Assembly (NCBI RefSeq): GCF_000374845.1
Contig: NZ_KB895414.1
Coordinates: 558,001 to 622,000, forward strand
DNA from: Paenibacillus terrigena DSM 21567
GTDB lineage: Bacteria; Bacillota; Bacilli; Paenibacillales; Paenibacillaceae
DNA: 64,000 bases
Direction of reading: 5' to 3'
The translations under genes were made by a program, and so were the position numbers. Positions within the stretch are counted from its first letter, which is position 1. Each line of letters starts with the position of its first letter. Shown here piece after piece: positions 8,839-16,890 of the stretch. The notes below the pieces were generated by a model. The model searched no databases and was not told the origin of the DNA. It saw only the letters and a list, made by a program, of their open reading frames with translations.

Positions 8839-9909
8839 TCAAATTGCACATTGAGCCACTGGCAGCGTAAGTATGAATTCAGTCCCGACACCAACTTGAC
8901 TATCCACCTGTATTGAACCGCCGTGATTTTTGATAATCCGCTCACTAACCGACAGACCTAATCCAGTACCTGACGGCTTGGTCGTATAGAACGGTTCGAA
9001 CAGCTTCTTCTGCGCGAGCTTGCTCATCCCTTTGCCATTATCCCGAATCATAATTTTCAACTGTTCACCGGTGTTCTTCACCACAAGCTCAATAAGACCT
9101 GGCACTTGCTTCCCGGATTCACAGATCGCATCCATCGAATTTTTCATCAGATTCAGCATGACTTGCTTCATCTGCTTCACATCAATCGCTACTTGCCAAT
9201 CCGTAATCGATTCCTCCAGTACTTGAATCTGACATCCACGCATCAACGCCTCACTCTCTATCAGCATGATGACCTCACGAAGCAGCGAATGAATTCCCAT
9301 ACAGGATTTCTCTGGTTTCGTAGGCTTGGACGAATTAAGAAATTCATAAATAATATCATTGGCGCGGTCGATTTCCGTTAGTATAATGCGCGTATATTCT
9401 TCCTTCCCGATCGCCATCAAATAGGGCTTCAATAATTGGATAAACCCTCGAATGGCTGTAAGCGGATTCCGAATTTCATGCGCAATCGCCGCAGAAATCT
9501 GTCCTAACATGACCAGCTTGTCCTGCTGATACGTCGTCTGTTCGACATCCTTATATACTGAGACGTCTTTGATCGTAAGCATGCAATACCCACCCATACG
9601 AACGGAGTTCGTGATCGTGATAAGCCAGTGCCGGTTGCTCACATCCATGAGTTCATACCGGGTCAGCTTGTGCCTGAGCACGGCTTTGGTCACTTGAACG
9701 ATCATCGACCGGAACTCTCGCTTGAGCGTCGGATGACGCATCAACTGCTTGAGCGAATAACCTTGCAGCGTATCCTCAGATATTTCGAGTAAACGTAGCA
9801 ATTCCTGATTGGTGAAACATAATGTCCCACCCGAATCGAATAATAATACGCCGCTATCCAACTGCTGGAGTGCATTCTCATATACGTGGTTCCGAAGATC
9901 TACCGCCAA
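8839..9909 (-). CDS. Soluble PAS-domain sensor histidine kinase
   Basis: 356 residues from a TTG at 9907-9909, chosen because AAGGGAGGT lies 7 nt upstream. The frame also runs 23 residues further to another TTG at 9978 with no clear ribosome binding site. The protein has an N-terminal PAS domain (about 10-115), a HisKA dimerisation helix with the phospho-accepting His in IAHEIRNPLTAIRGF, then HATPase_c with N box (LMKNSMDAI), G1 (DNGKGM) and G2 (GTGLGLS). There is no transmembrane segment, so it senses a cytoplasmic signal. It is closest to the sporulation kinase/NtrB-type group. No response regulator is adjacent, consistent with an orphan kinase, for example one feeding the Spo0 phosphorelay (inference). 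Confidence 0.85.
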   Translation of the reverse strand: MAVDLRNHVYENALQQLDSGVLLFDSGGTLCFTNQELLRLLEISEDTLQGYSLKQLMRHPTLKREFRSMIVQVTKAVLRHKLTRYELMDVSNRHWLITITNSVRMGGYCMLTIKDVSVYKDVEQTTYQQDKLVMLGQISAAIAHEIRNPLTAIRGFIQLLKPYLMAIGKEEYTRIILTEIDRANDIIYEFLNSSKPTKPEKSCMGIHSLLREVIMLIESEALMRGCQIQVLEESITDWQVAIDVKQMKQVMLNLMKNSMDAICESGKQVPGLIELVVKNTGEQLKIMIRDNGKGMSKLAQKKLFEPFYTTKPSGTGLGLSVSERIIKNHGGSIQVDSQVGVGTEFILTLPVAQCAI

Positions 9910-10024
9910 AGCTATACCTCCCTTAGCTAAAAATGCAACTTTATCACCATCATAGTAAAAAAATGGCAAATTGGTCAACCATAGATCCTGTCGAATTAGA
10001 GGTAGTTTTAGCGTATCACAAAAA

Positions 10025-10049
10025 AAATCTTACCTCGCAGGTAAGATTT
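10025..10049 (-). terminator. Terminator after the Cys-motif protein gene
   Basis: AAATCTTACCT pairs with AGGTAAGATTT around a 3-nt loop, followed on the minus strand by a T run. Confidence 0.85.
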
Positions 10050-10071
10050 AAATGAACGATGATAAATTCGA

Positions 10072-10485
10072 TTAAGATTTGTTCTTCTGCAATAGCCGCT
10101 GCTTCCGATGACTCATAACCGCGAGCCGTTTCTTCAGCTGCATCTGCCACGCTGTATCATTCAAATGCCCTGCGACCGTCAACAGATCAAGCGCCATGTC
10201 AATCTGTGTCTTCACCACTTCCAGTGGATCCTCATGTTCCGAATTGACACAATTTTCGTACATGTCCTTCTCTTCTTCAACCACATAATCTCGGAAATCC
10301 ACCTCATCTGCCCCGTCACCATGAGCATATTCAGCTAATATTTCATATTCATTCTCCACCATGTGATGCACTTCAACCCGATAACAGACCGGACAGAACA
10401 GAAGAGGTACGTTGTGAATCTGGGTTTGAAAATGCTTCAAAGTTCCCTTCGTTCCCATCATACTCGCGCCGCAACAAAAACTCAT
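10072..10485 (-). CDS. Small acidic protein with Cys pairs, possible zinc ribbon
   Basis: 137 residues with a strong GAGGAGG ribosome binding site. The N-terminus has FCCG and, about 27 residues later, CPVC, spaced like a treble-clef or ribbon Zn site. The middle is very acidic (around DEVDFRDYVVEEEKDMYE) and the C-terminus is a basic helix ending KKRLAVMSHRKQRLLQKNKS. It resembles small YgiT-type zinc-finger proteins only in the Cys arrangement. Function unknown. It has its own terminator and no operon partner. Confidence 0.65.
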   Translation of the reverse strand: MSFCCGASMMGTKGTLKHFQTQIHNVPLLFCPVCYRVEVHHMVENEYEILAEYAHGDGADEVDFRDYVVEEEKDMYENCVNSEHEDPLEVVKTQIDMALDLLTVAGHLNDTAWQMQLKKRLAVMSHRKQRLLQKNKS

Positions 10486-10825
10486 TTTGACATCCTCCTC
10501 TTACAAATATTCCTTGTGGAATCCTCTGCAATGAATATTTCCATTCGCCCATGTCACAGGAGCTATATAACAAAGTCAAGCTGCACTTCGCGGTAAGCGT
10601 TTTCTTGTGTGTGCTTACAATCATATTCGCGATACACCGTTAGAATTCCTTTTTTTAAAATATAAGAGCTTATCCGTTTCAACGATAAATTGTTCTTATA
10701 TTTCCGAAGAAATGCTTATCGTTCCATATAAGGACAACGAAGTCATTTCTTCTTGTGAAAGTTATAAACCCATTTTCAGCGACATATAGATGAAAGACAA
10801 TTGCGAAAATAAGGAGGGAAAACCA
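10486..10825. other. Divergent intergenic region upstream of the alpha-glucan operon
   Basis: This 340-bp gap between divergent genes has no convincing ORF; short frames lack ribosome binding sites. It is AT-rich with a cre-like site (10592-10605) and A/T tracts near 10648-10665 that could hold a promoter. The leader of the glucan operon should lie here. Confidence 0.5.
10592..10605. promoter_or_regulatory. cre-like site (CcpA) upstream of the glucan operon
   Basis: GGTAAGCGTTTTCT matches the catabolite-responsive element consensus (TGNAANCGNWNNCW type) except at the first base. It lies about 230 bp upstream of the first operon gene. Carbon catabolite control of a storage-glucan operon would make sense, but one site found by eye is weak evidence. 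Confidence 0.35.
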
Positions 10826-11023
10826 TTGTCCTTCATCATTCCGATTTGTTCCAAGCAGATTAGCTATCTGCTGTACAATGACAGCACCCATGAGCTGCAT
10901 GCCCAATATCATAACGGTGAGATTAAATCTTTCACTTCCGTAACCAAGGACATCTACGATTCCTTAGTTCAATCCGAGAACCGTTATGACGACTTCATCC
11001 AGTTCATGGTGAGTGCGAAATGA
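10826..11023 (+). CDS. Small KTSC-like domain protein, first gene of the glucan operon
   Basis: 65 residues from a TTG at 10826, chosen because AAGGAGGG lies 7 nt upstream. An in-frame upstream ATG at 10790 lacks a ribosome binding site. The sequence (S-K-Q-I-S-Y-L-L-Y-N, then L-H-A-Q-Y-H-N-G-E, Y-D-S-L-V, F-I-Q-F-M) follows the KTSC pattern of a hydrophobic beta hairpin, a G-turn and a short helix. KTSC domains are often RNA-metabolism or lysyl-tRNA-synthetase linked; here the role is unknown. It is 40 nt upstream of the DUF4912 gene and probably co-transcribed. Confidence 0.6.
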   Translation: MSFIIPICSKQISYLLYNDSTHELHAQYHNGEIKSFTSVTKDIYDSLVQSENRYDDFIQFMVSAK

Positions 11024-11062
11024 ATGATGTAACCCACGATTCCAGCGTAAAAGGAGGTCGCT

Positions 11063-11593
11063 ATGTCAGAATCGGAACATGCTCCAATACTCCCTGCATA
11101 TCATCACAACGTGCTGCAACTCATGGTTGTGAGCCCGACCACCCTCTATGCATATTGGGAAATTTCTGAGCGTACCATCACGGCTGTAACGCGCCATTAT
11201 CACACCGATTGGGCCTCCATGCCCAAAATTATTCGACTCTATGAAAATAATGGCTCCCTCTCTAGTATTTCGCACGATGCCGCAAAATATACGGATCAAT
11301 CGGTGGAAGATGCAAGATCCTGGTATTTTCACGATCTCACACCTGCTAGATCGTATACCGCGGACTTTGGAACATATAACATTTACCATCAGTTCGTTCC
11401 ATTGCTCCGTGGAAATACCGTGAGAACGCCAAGAAATCGGGCAGCGACAATCGAGCAAGGACACCCTCTGTCTGAACATATGCATGCGCAGCATCCATCG
11501 ATGAACCAAGGCGCCACCTTGGAGAATACATCCCCGTATCATGAATTCTCAACCTATTCTGTCTATCATTTCAAAGAAGGAGTTCATACATGA
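11063..11593 (+). CDS. DUF4912 domain protein of the glucan operon
   Basis: 176 residues, preceded by AAAGGAGGT. The core LQLMVVSPTTLYAYWEIS, then WYFHDLTPARSYTADFG, is the DUF4912 signature: an Ig-like beta-sandwich resembling a carbohydrate-binding or domain-N module. The C-terminal 60 residues are polar and probably disordered. DUF4912 genes commonly sit beside GH57/DUF1957 alpha-glucan enzymes, so a glucan-binding or scaffolding role is inferred. The stop codon overlaps the start of the next gene (ATGA), indicating translational coupling. Confidence 0.8.
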   Translation: MSESEHAPILPAYHHNVLQLMVVSPTTLYAYWEISERTITAVTRHYHTDWASMPKIIRLYENNGSLSSISHDAAKYTDQSVEDARSWYFHDLTPARSYTADFGTYNIYHQFVPLLRGNTVRTPRNRAATIEQGHPLSEHMHAQHPSMNQGATLENTSPYHEFSTYSVYHFKEGVHT

Positions 11594-14460
11594 ATTTGAG
11601 TACCCAAGGTTATCTCTCTCTTATTCTTCATGCGCACTTACCTTATGTTCGTCACGCAGACCGAGATGATGTTATGGAAGAACGTTGGTTTTTCGAAGCG
11701 ATGACGGAGACTTATCTCCCGCTGCTGCTCATGTTCGATCGGCTGCATCGCGATCATATCCCATTCCGAATTACACTATCACTCTCACCACCTCTACTTG
11801 CGATGATGGAAGATCCACTCATGTCCGAGCGATATGAAGCTTATCTGATGCAGCACATTCAACTGTCCGAACTTGAACAAGAACGGAATCAGAGTAATCC
11901 CGAATTCGCTGCGCTTGCGGCCATGTATACCCAAATATGGACCGAGCTTTACGATTATTATAAGTTGTGTGGTCGTCAGATTATTGCCAAATTCCGCTAT
12001 TATCAAGATGTTGGCTGCATAGACATTATGACTTGTTCAGCCACCCATGCTTTTCTGCCTTTCTTGAAACATGAGGTATCGATCAAGGCACAACTGATGG
12101 TCGGTGTACTTGAATATGAACGCCATTTTGGCCGGCCACCTCGGGGCATCTGGTTGCCTGAATGCGCCTATACGGCTGAATTATCACCACTCTTGCAGAC
12201 CGCGGGACTGCAATATTTTGTTGTTGATTCTCACGGTATTGAACATGCTTCGCCGAAGCCGTCTCGCGGGCTAGCAGCACCTGTGATGACAGTGGACGGC
12301 ATTCATGCGTTTGCCAGAGATCCTGAATCATCGCGTCAAGTCTGGAGCAGTCGCGAAGGATATCCAGGTGACCCTGATTATCGGGAATATTATCGCGATA
12401 TTGGCTATGACCTTGGTTGGGGTGATGCCGAGGAATGGGAATATATTAAACCTTATGTTCTCTCGAACGGAGCACGGATACATACTGGTGTGAAATATTA
12501 TCGAATCAGCGAAAACGAGCAAGAGAAGAAGCCTTATAACCCGGTGTGGGCTCAGCACAAAGCAGCAGAACATGCAGATCATTTCCTCTATTGCCGAGAA
12601 CAACAGATTAAGAGCTACCAATCACAGTGTGATCGTAAACCGCTCATCGTGAGTCCCTATGATGCTGAATTATTCGGTCATTGGTGGTATGAAGGCCCAT
12701 TATGGATCGAAGCACTATTCCGTAATCCTCGGAACCAGCAAGGTACGTTTGCTTTTATTACACCAGAAGACTACTTGCGTGAATACCCGGTATCAGAACA
12801 GGTGGATATCCCCTTCTGCAGCTGGGGAAGAAATGGATATGCCGAAGTATGGCTTGGGCAAGAAAATGATTGGATTTATCGATTGTTGCACCAAGCTGAA
12901 GATCGATTACTACATACGATGCAGCATCATAGCACAAACCTATGGGGGCATACCGCTGTCGCTGAACGAATATTGAATCAATCGATTCGTGAATTAATGC
13001 TCGCGCAGAGCAGTGACTGGGCTTTTATTATGGATGCAAAGACGGTTCCAACGTATGCCGCCGCACGCACGGAGCATCACCTGAAACAGTTCCACGAGCT
13101 TAACGATATGATAGAGCATCGATTCTACGATTTGGAACATCTCGAACGTATGGAACACCATGCGGCATGTCTTGCTTCCGTGCACTATGAACTCTTTACA
13201 TCATCCCTATCCAGTCCGCCGCCTATGCTGCTGCCGGATGCTTATGCCATGGATGCCAGATCCACCTGGCGCTATCGTAAAGTGCTGATGCTCGCCTGGG
13301 AATTTCCGCCGCTCGTGATTGGCGGGCTTGCCAAAGCGGTATTCGATTTATCTCGTTATCTTGTCGATCAACGGATTGAAGTCCATGTCATAACAAGGTC
13401 CGTGCAGGGCAGTCCTTCGTATGAACAGATGAACGGCATTCACGTCCATCGTGTGAATGTCCTACAGACCACGACGCCAATCGACTTCATGGATTGGGTC
13501 TTTCAGTTAAATTTGGCTATGAGCGATTACGCTGTTCTACTCATGGAGAGCGGTCATCGGTTTGATTTCATCCATGCGCATGACTGGCTTGTCCACTACA
13601 CAGCCAAAGATCTGAAGGATTATGCCCGGACGCCGCTGATTGCAACCATTCACGCAACCGAATATGGCCGCAATCACGGCATCATTGAACACGATGTTCA
13701 GCGTCGTATCCATCAGATGGAGACCGATCTCACAGCCATCGCGGATCAAGTCATCGTATGCAGCAACGCCATGGTCAGTGAAGTACAATCCCTATTCACA
13801 CTCCCTCCATCCAAAGTATCTATGATTCCGAACGGGGTCGAAATTGCATCATTCGAACAGAACTTATCCGAGTACCATCACGCTAACCTTCGATTACAAT
13901 ATGCCGCGCCACATGAGAAAATCTTGTTCTATATCGGCCGATTAGTCTATGAAAAAGGCATCCACATCTTAATTAAAGCACTGCCTCATGTTCATTCGTC
14001 TGTCCCGAATGCCAAGCTGATTATTGCAGGGACAGGTCCGATGAAGGCTGAGCTAGAAGCTCTCGCCGCGCGACTTGAACTTACTTCCCATGTTACTTTC
14101 ACAGGCTTCATTCACGATGATACGCGTAACGACCTGTTACAGCTTGCAGATGTCTGCGTCTTCCCAAGTCTCTATGAACCTTTTGGTATTGTTGCCCTTG
14201 AAGCGATGCAGAGTGGTACCCCCGTTGTCGTCTCCGATACGGGTGGGCTAGCAGAGATTATTGAGCATGGCGTGGATGGGTACAAAGCCTTGCCCGGCCA
14301 TGTCGAATCACTCGCCTGGCATGTAACTGAAGTGCTGCTGCACCCAGATATTGCGGATAACATGGCAGTGAACGCGCTTCGCAAAGTGGAACAACGCTAC
14401 GATTGGAAATCAATCGCCGTCTCTACCAAACAAGTGTATGAAGGAGTGATTATGCGATGA
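11590..14460 (+). CDS. GH57 glucan branching enzyme fused to GT4/GT5 glycosyltransferase
   Basis: 956 residues. Residues about 7-545 are a GH57/DUF1957 1,4-alpha-glucan branching enzyme: LHAHLPYVRH (region 1), RGIWLPECAY (region 3, catalytic nucleophile Glu near residue 191) and VSPYDAELFGHWWYEG (region 4, catalytic Asp near 357). From about 562 a GT-B glycosyltransferase begins with the glycogen-synthase-like EFPPLVIGGLAKAV, followed by YIGRLVYEKGI and the E-x7-E motif in EPFGIVALEAM near 862. One polypeptide therefore appears able to elongate and branch an alpha-glucan. There is no signal peptide, so it acts in the cytoplasm. The donor (ADP- or UDP-glucose) cannot be told by eye. It overlaps its neighbours at both ends by 4 nt. 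Confidence 0.85.
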   Translation: MNLSTQGYLSLILHAHLPYVRHADRDDVMEERWFFEAMTETYLPLLLMFDRLHRDHIPFRITLSLSPPLLAMMEDPLMSERYEAYLMQHIQLSELEQERNQSNPEFAALAAMYTQIWTELYDYYKLCGRQIIAKFRYYQDVGCIDIMTCSATHAFLPFLKHEVSIKAQLMVGVLEYERHFGRPPRGIWLPECAYTAELSPLLQTAGLQYFVVDSHGIEHASPKPSRGLAAPVMTVDGIHAFARDPESSRQVWSSREGYPGDPDYREYYRDIGYDLGWGDAEEWEYIKPYVLSNGARIHTGVKYYRISENEQEKKPYNPVWAQHKAAEHADHFLYCREQQIKSYQSQCDRKPLIVSPYDAELFGHWWYEGPLWIEALFRNPRNQQGTFAFITPEDYLREYPVSEQVDIPFCSWGRNGYAEVWLGQENDWIYRLLHQAEDRLLHTMQHHSTNLWGHTAVAERILNQSIRELMLAQSSDWAFIMDAKTVPTYAAARTEHHLKQFHELNDMIEHRFYDLEHLERMEHHAACLASVHYELFTSSLSSPPPMLLPDAYAMDARSTWRYRKVLMLAWEFPPLVIGGLAKAVFDLSRYLVDQRIEVHVITRSVQGSPSYEQMNGIHVHRVNVLQTTTPIDFMDWVFQLNLAMSDYAVLLMESGHRFDFIHAHDWLVHYTAKDLKDYARTPLIATIHATEYGRNHGIIEHDVQRRIHQMETDLTAIADQVIVCSNAMVSEVQSLFTLPPSKVSMIPNGVEIASFEQNLSEYHHANLRLQYAAPHEKILFYIGRLVYEKGIHILIKALPHVHSSVPNAKLIIAGTGPMKAELEALAARLELTSHVTFTGFIHDDTRNDLLQLADVCVFPSLYEPFGIVALEAMQSGTPVVVSDTGGLAEIIEHGVDGYKALPGHVESLAWHVTEVLLHPDIADNMAVNALRKVEQRYDWKSIAVSTKQVYEGVIMR

Positions 14461-16886
14461 AAGCAGTGATTATGGCAGGCGGTAAAGGCACGCGTCTGCG
14501 TCCTTTAACCATGCAGACCCCGAAGCCGATGGTACCTCTCTTGAACCGGCCTTGTATGGAATACATTATTGAGCTGCTGAAGAAGCATAACATTACCGAA
14601 ATTGCCGTTACGGTGCAGTATTTGCCGGATGTGATTCGCGATTATTTCGGCGATGGATCGGAATTTGGCGTGAATCTGCACTATTTTGAAGAGACCGAGC
14701 CTCTAGGGACTGCAGGCAGTGTACGCAATGCTTCCGCCTTCCTAGATGAGACATTTATCGTCATCAGCGGCGATGCGCTGACCGACTTCAACTTGGATGA
14801 TGCCGTTGCCTTCCACCAGGAACGCGAATCGATCGCAACCATCGTCTTAACCGAGGTTGATACACCGCTCGAATATGGCGTTGTTATGACCAATCAGGAA
14901 GGACGAATTACGCGATTCCTAGAGAAGCCCAATTGGAGCGAAGTGTTCAGCGACACTGTCAATACAGGAATTTATATTCTCGAGCCTGACATTTTCGAGC
15001 TGATTCCAGCTCATCAGGTCTATGACTTCAGTATGCAGCTCTTCCCGCTCCTACTCGAGAAACATGCCCCCTTATATGGCTATATCGCCGAAGGATACTG
15101 GTCCGATATCGGAAATCTCCAGCAATACCGCGAGACACAATTCGATATGCTAGACCGCAAGGTGCAAGTACATATTGCCGCCGATGAAATTGCTCCAGGA
15201 ATCTTCGTAGAAAATCACACAACCTTAACGGATCGCGTAACCTATATAGGCCCCGTTTATATCGGTGCACACAGCATCATTTCACCTGGGACCGTTATCG
15301 GTGAATATTCCATCATCGGCAGCAGCAATCAAATCCTACAAGGGACACATATCGATCGGACCATTCTGTGGGATAACAATCAGATTGGACCGGACTGCGA
15401 GTTGCAAAGCGCACTTGTCTGCGATCGGAACTTGATCGGTCAACGTACGCGGATGCAAGAGAATGCCGTTATCGGGTCAGGATGCACACTTGGACCTGAA
15501 GTAACGGTGAAATCCAATGTTAAGCTATGGCCGAATAAAGTGATCCTACCAAGCAGTAAAGTGCATACCTCCATCATCTGGGGGGAACAGACGATGCATC
15601 AGCTCTTCCGAGGCAAAGGGGTCTATGGGATTCCGAATTCAGAGATGACACCCGAATTCGCTGGCAAACTGGCAGCAGCCTTCGGCTCCATTCTGTCGCC
15701 TACGACCACCGTGGGTCTCTGCAGCTCGACGCATCCCTTCGCCTCCATGATGAAAATTGCATTCGCTGCCGGGCTGCAAGCCGCAGGCATTCATGTCCTT
15801 GATCTGGGAGCAGGGACGACAGCTGTCTGCCGTAATAGCGTTCAGACGATGCAGTTGAACGGTGCTGTTCATATGCGAATGATCGATGTGCAAGGCCAAG
15901 ATCATTTGTTGATTGAACTGCTCGATAGTCAAGGGCTTCCGCTTGCCAAAAGTCTCGAACGGAAAATTGAGAATGCCTTCTGGCAGGAAGATTTCATTCG
16001 CGGACATGTCAATCAGATCGGCGAATATCGCCAGTACAATTATGCAGAGACCGACTATATGCAGAAACTCGTCAGAGATCTCTCTGCTATTGCTGTACTG
16101 CCGCATCCCGTATTTGCCGTTCTGCAATACGATCCGCATGATCACGGCTCCTTTATCGAACGGTTCGCAAGTCTTATTCTAGGCCATCGCATCATTCTGC
16201 ATCATAACGGGGCCAAAGGATATGAAGAAGAGCTGATCGATACAGTGATGCAGACAAATGCAGATTTTGGAATTCAGCTTGGACGCAACGGGCAAGGACT
16301 TCACCTTGTACTTCGCGATGGGACACGGATTAGCGATGAACAACTGCTAGCGCTTAAAATTCTCGCTACCAGCAAATTAAATAAATCCTTCAGTCTAGGG
16401 GTTCCCGTGAGTGCTCCGCAAATCGTAGAATCGCTTGTCCTAGACACTCCACTGTCTCTTGTGCGTACGAAGGAAAATAATCGCGCCTTACTCGAATCAA
16501 GTCGAGACTTTCTCTTCAACCCATTGCTGGATGACATCTATGCGGTTAGCCTCATCATCCAAGCGATGATGACGGAATCCATAACGCTTGAAGAACTAAT
16601 ATCACAAATTCCATACTTTTATACCGCCAAAGAAGTCATTCCATGCGCATGGCATGAGAAAGGCTCTATGATGCGCCAAATCCTCAAAGCTACCAAACAT
16701 CAAGCAACAGAACTCATCGACGGCATTAAAGTGATGACGGAAGAAGGCTGGGTTATTATTCTGCCGGATCATGATGAGCCCCTATTCCGCATCATCGCAC
16801 ATGCTTCATCTGAGACGAATGCGGAACGAATGATCTCGAATTATTGCAACCAACTTGTTAGAACGAATTCGCCCCTAAGGAAGTGA
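14457..16886 (+). CDS. Sugar nucleotidyltransferase with LbH repeats fused to degenerate phosphohexomutase domain
   Basis: 809 residues. Residues 1-230 are a nucleotidyltransferase: GGKGTRLRPLT (8-18), EPLGTAGSV and SGDALTDFN (metal Asp). Left-handed beta-helix hexapeptides follow (about 245-375: GPVYIGAHSIISPGTVIGEYSIIG). From about 385 the protein aligns in outline with a phosphoglucomutase/phosphomannomutase alpha/beta domain, but the T-A-S-H-N-P phosphoserine loop is missing; the equivalent stretch reads GAVHMRMIDVQGQDHLL. The mutase half is therefore probably catalytically dead and may be structural or regulatory. The N-terminal half probably makes the NDP-glucose donor for the fused synthase upstream. 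It overlaps the upstream gene by 4 nt. Confidence 0.8.
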   Translation: MKAVIMAGGKGTRLRPLTMQTPKPMVPLLNRPCMEYIIELLKKHNITEIAVTVQYLPDVIRDYFGDGSEFGVNLHYFEETEPLGTAGSVRNASAFLDETFIVISGDALTDFNLDDAVAFHQERESIATIVLTEVDTPLEYGVVMTNQEGRITRFLEKPNWSEVFSDTVNTGIYILEPDIFELIPAHQVYDFSMQLFPLLLEKHAPLYGYIAEGYWSDIGNLQQYRETQFDMLDRKVQVHIAADEIAPGIFVENHTTLTDRVTYIGPVYIGAHSIISPGTVIGEYSIIGSSNQILQGTHIDRTILWDNNQIGPDCELQSALVCDRNLIGQRTRMQENAVIGSGCTLGPEVTVKSNVKLWPNKVILPSSKVHTSIIWGEQTMHQLFRGKGVYGIPNSEMTPEFAGKLAAAFGSILSPTTTVGLCSSTHPFASMMKIAFAAGLQAAGIHVLDLGAGTTAVCRNSVQTMQLNGAVHMRMIDVQGQDHLLIELLDSQGLPLAKSLERKIENAFWQEDFIRGHVNQIGEYRQYNYAETDYMQKLVRDLSAIAVLPHPVFAVLQYDPHDHGSFIERFASLILGHRIILHHNGAKGYEEELIDTVMQTNADFGIQLGRNGQGLHLVLRDGTRISDEQLLALKILATSKLNKSFSLGVPVSAPQIVESLVLDTPLSLVRTKENNRALLESSRDFLFNPLLDDIYAVSLIIQAMMTESITLEELISQIPYFYTAKEVIPCAWHEKGSMMRQILKATKHQATELIDGIKVMTEEGWVIILPDHDEPLFRIIAHASSETNAERMISNYCNQLVRTNSPLRK

Positions 16887-16890
16887 TGAC

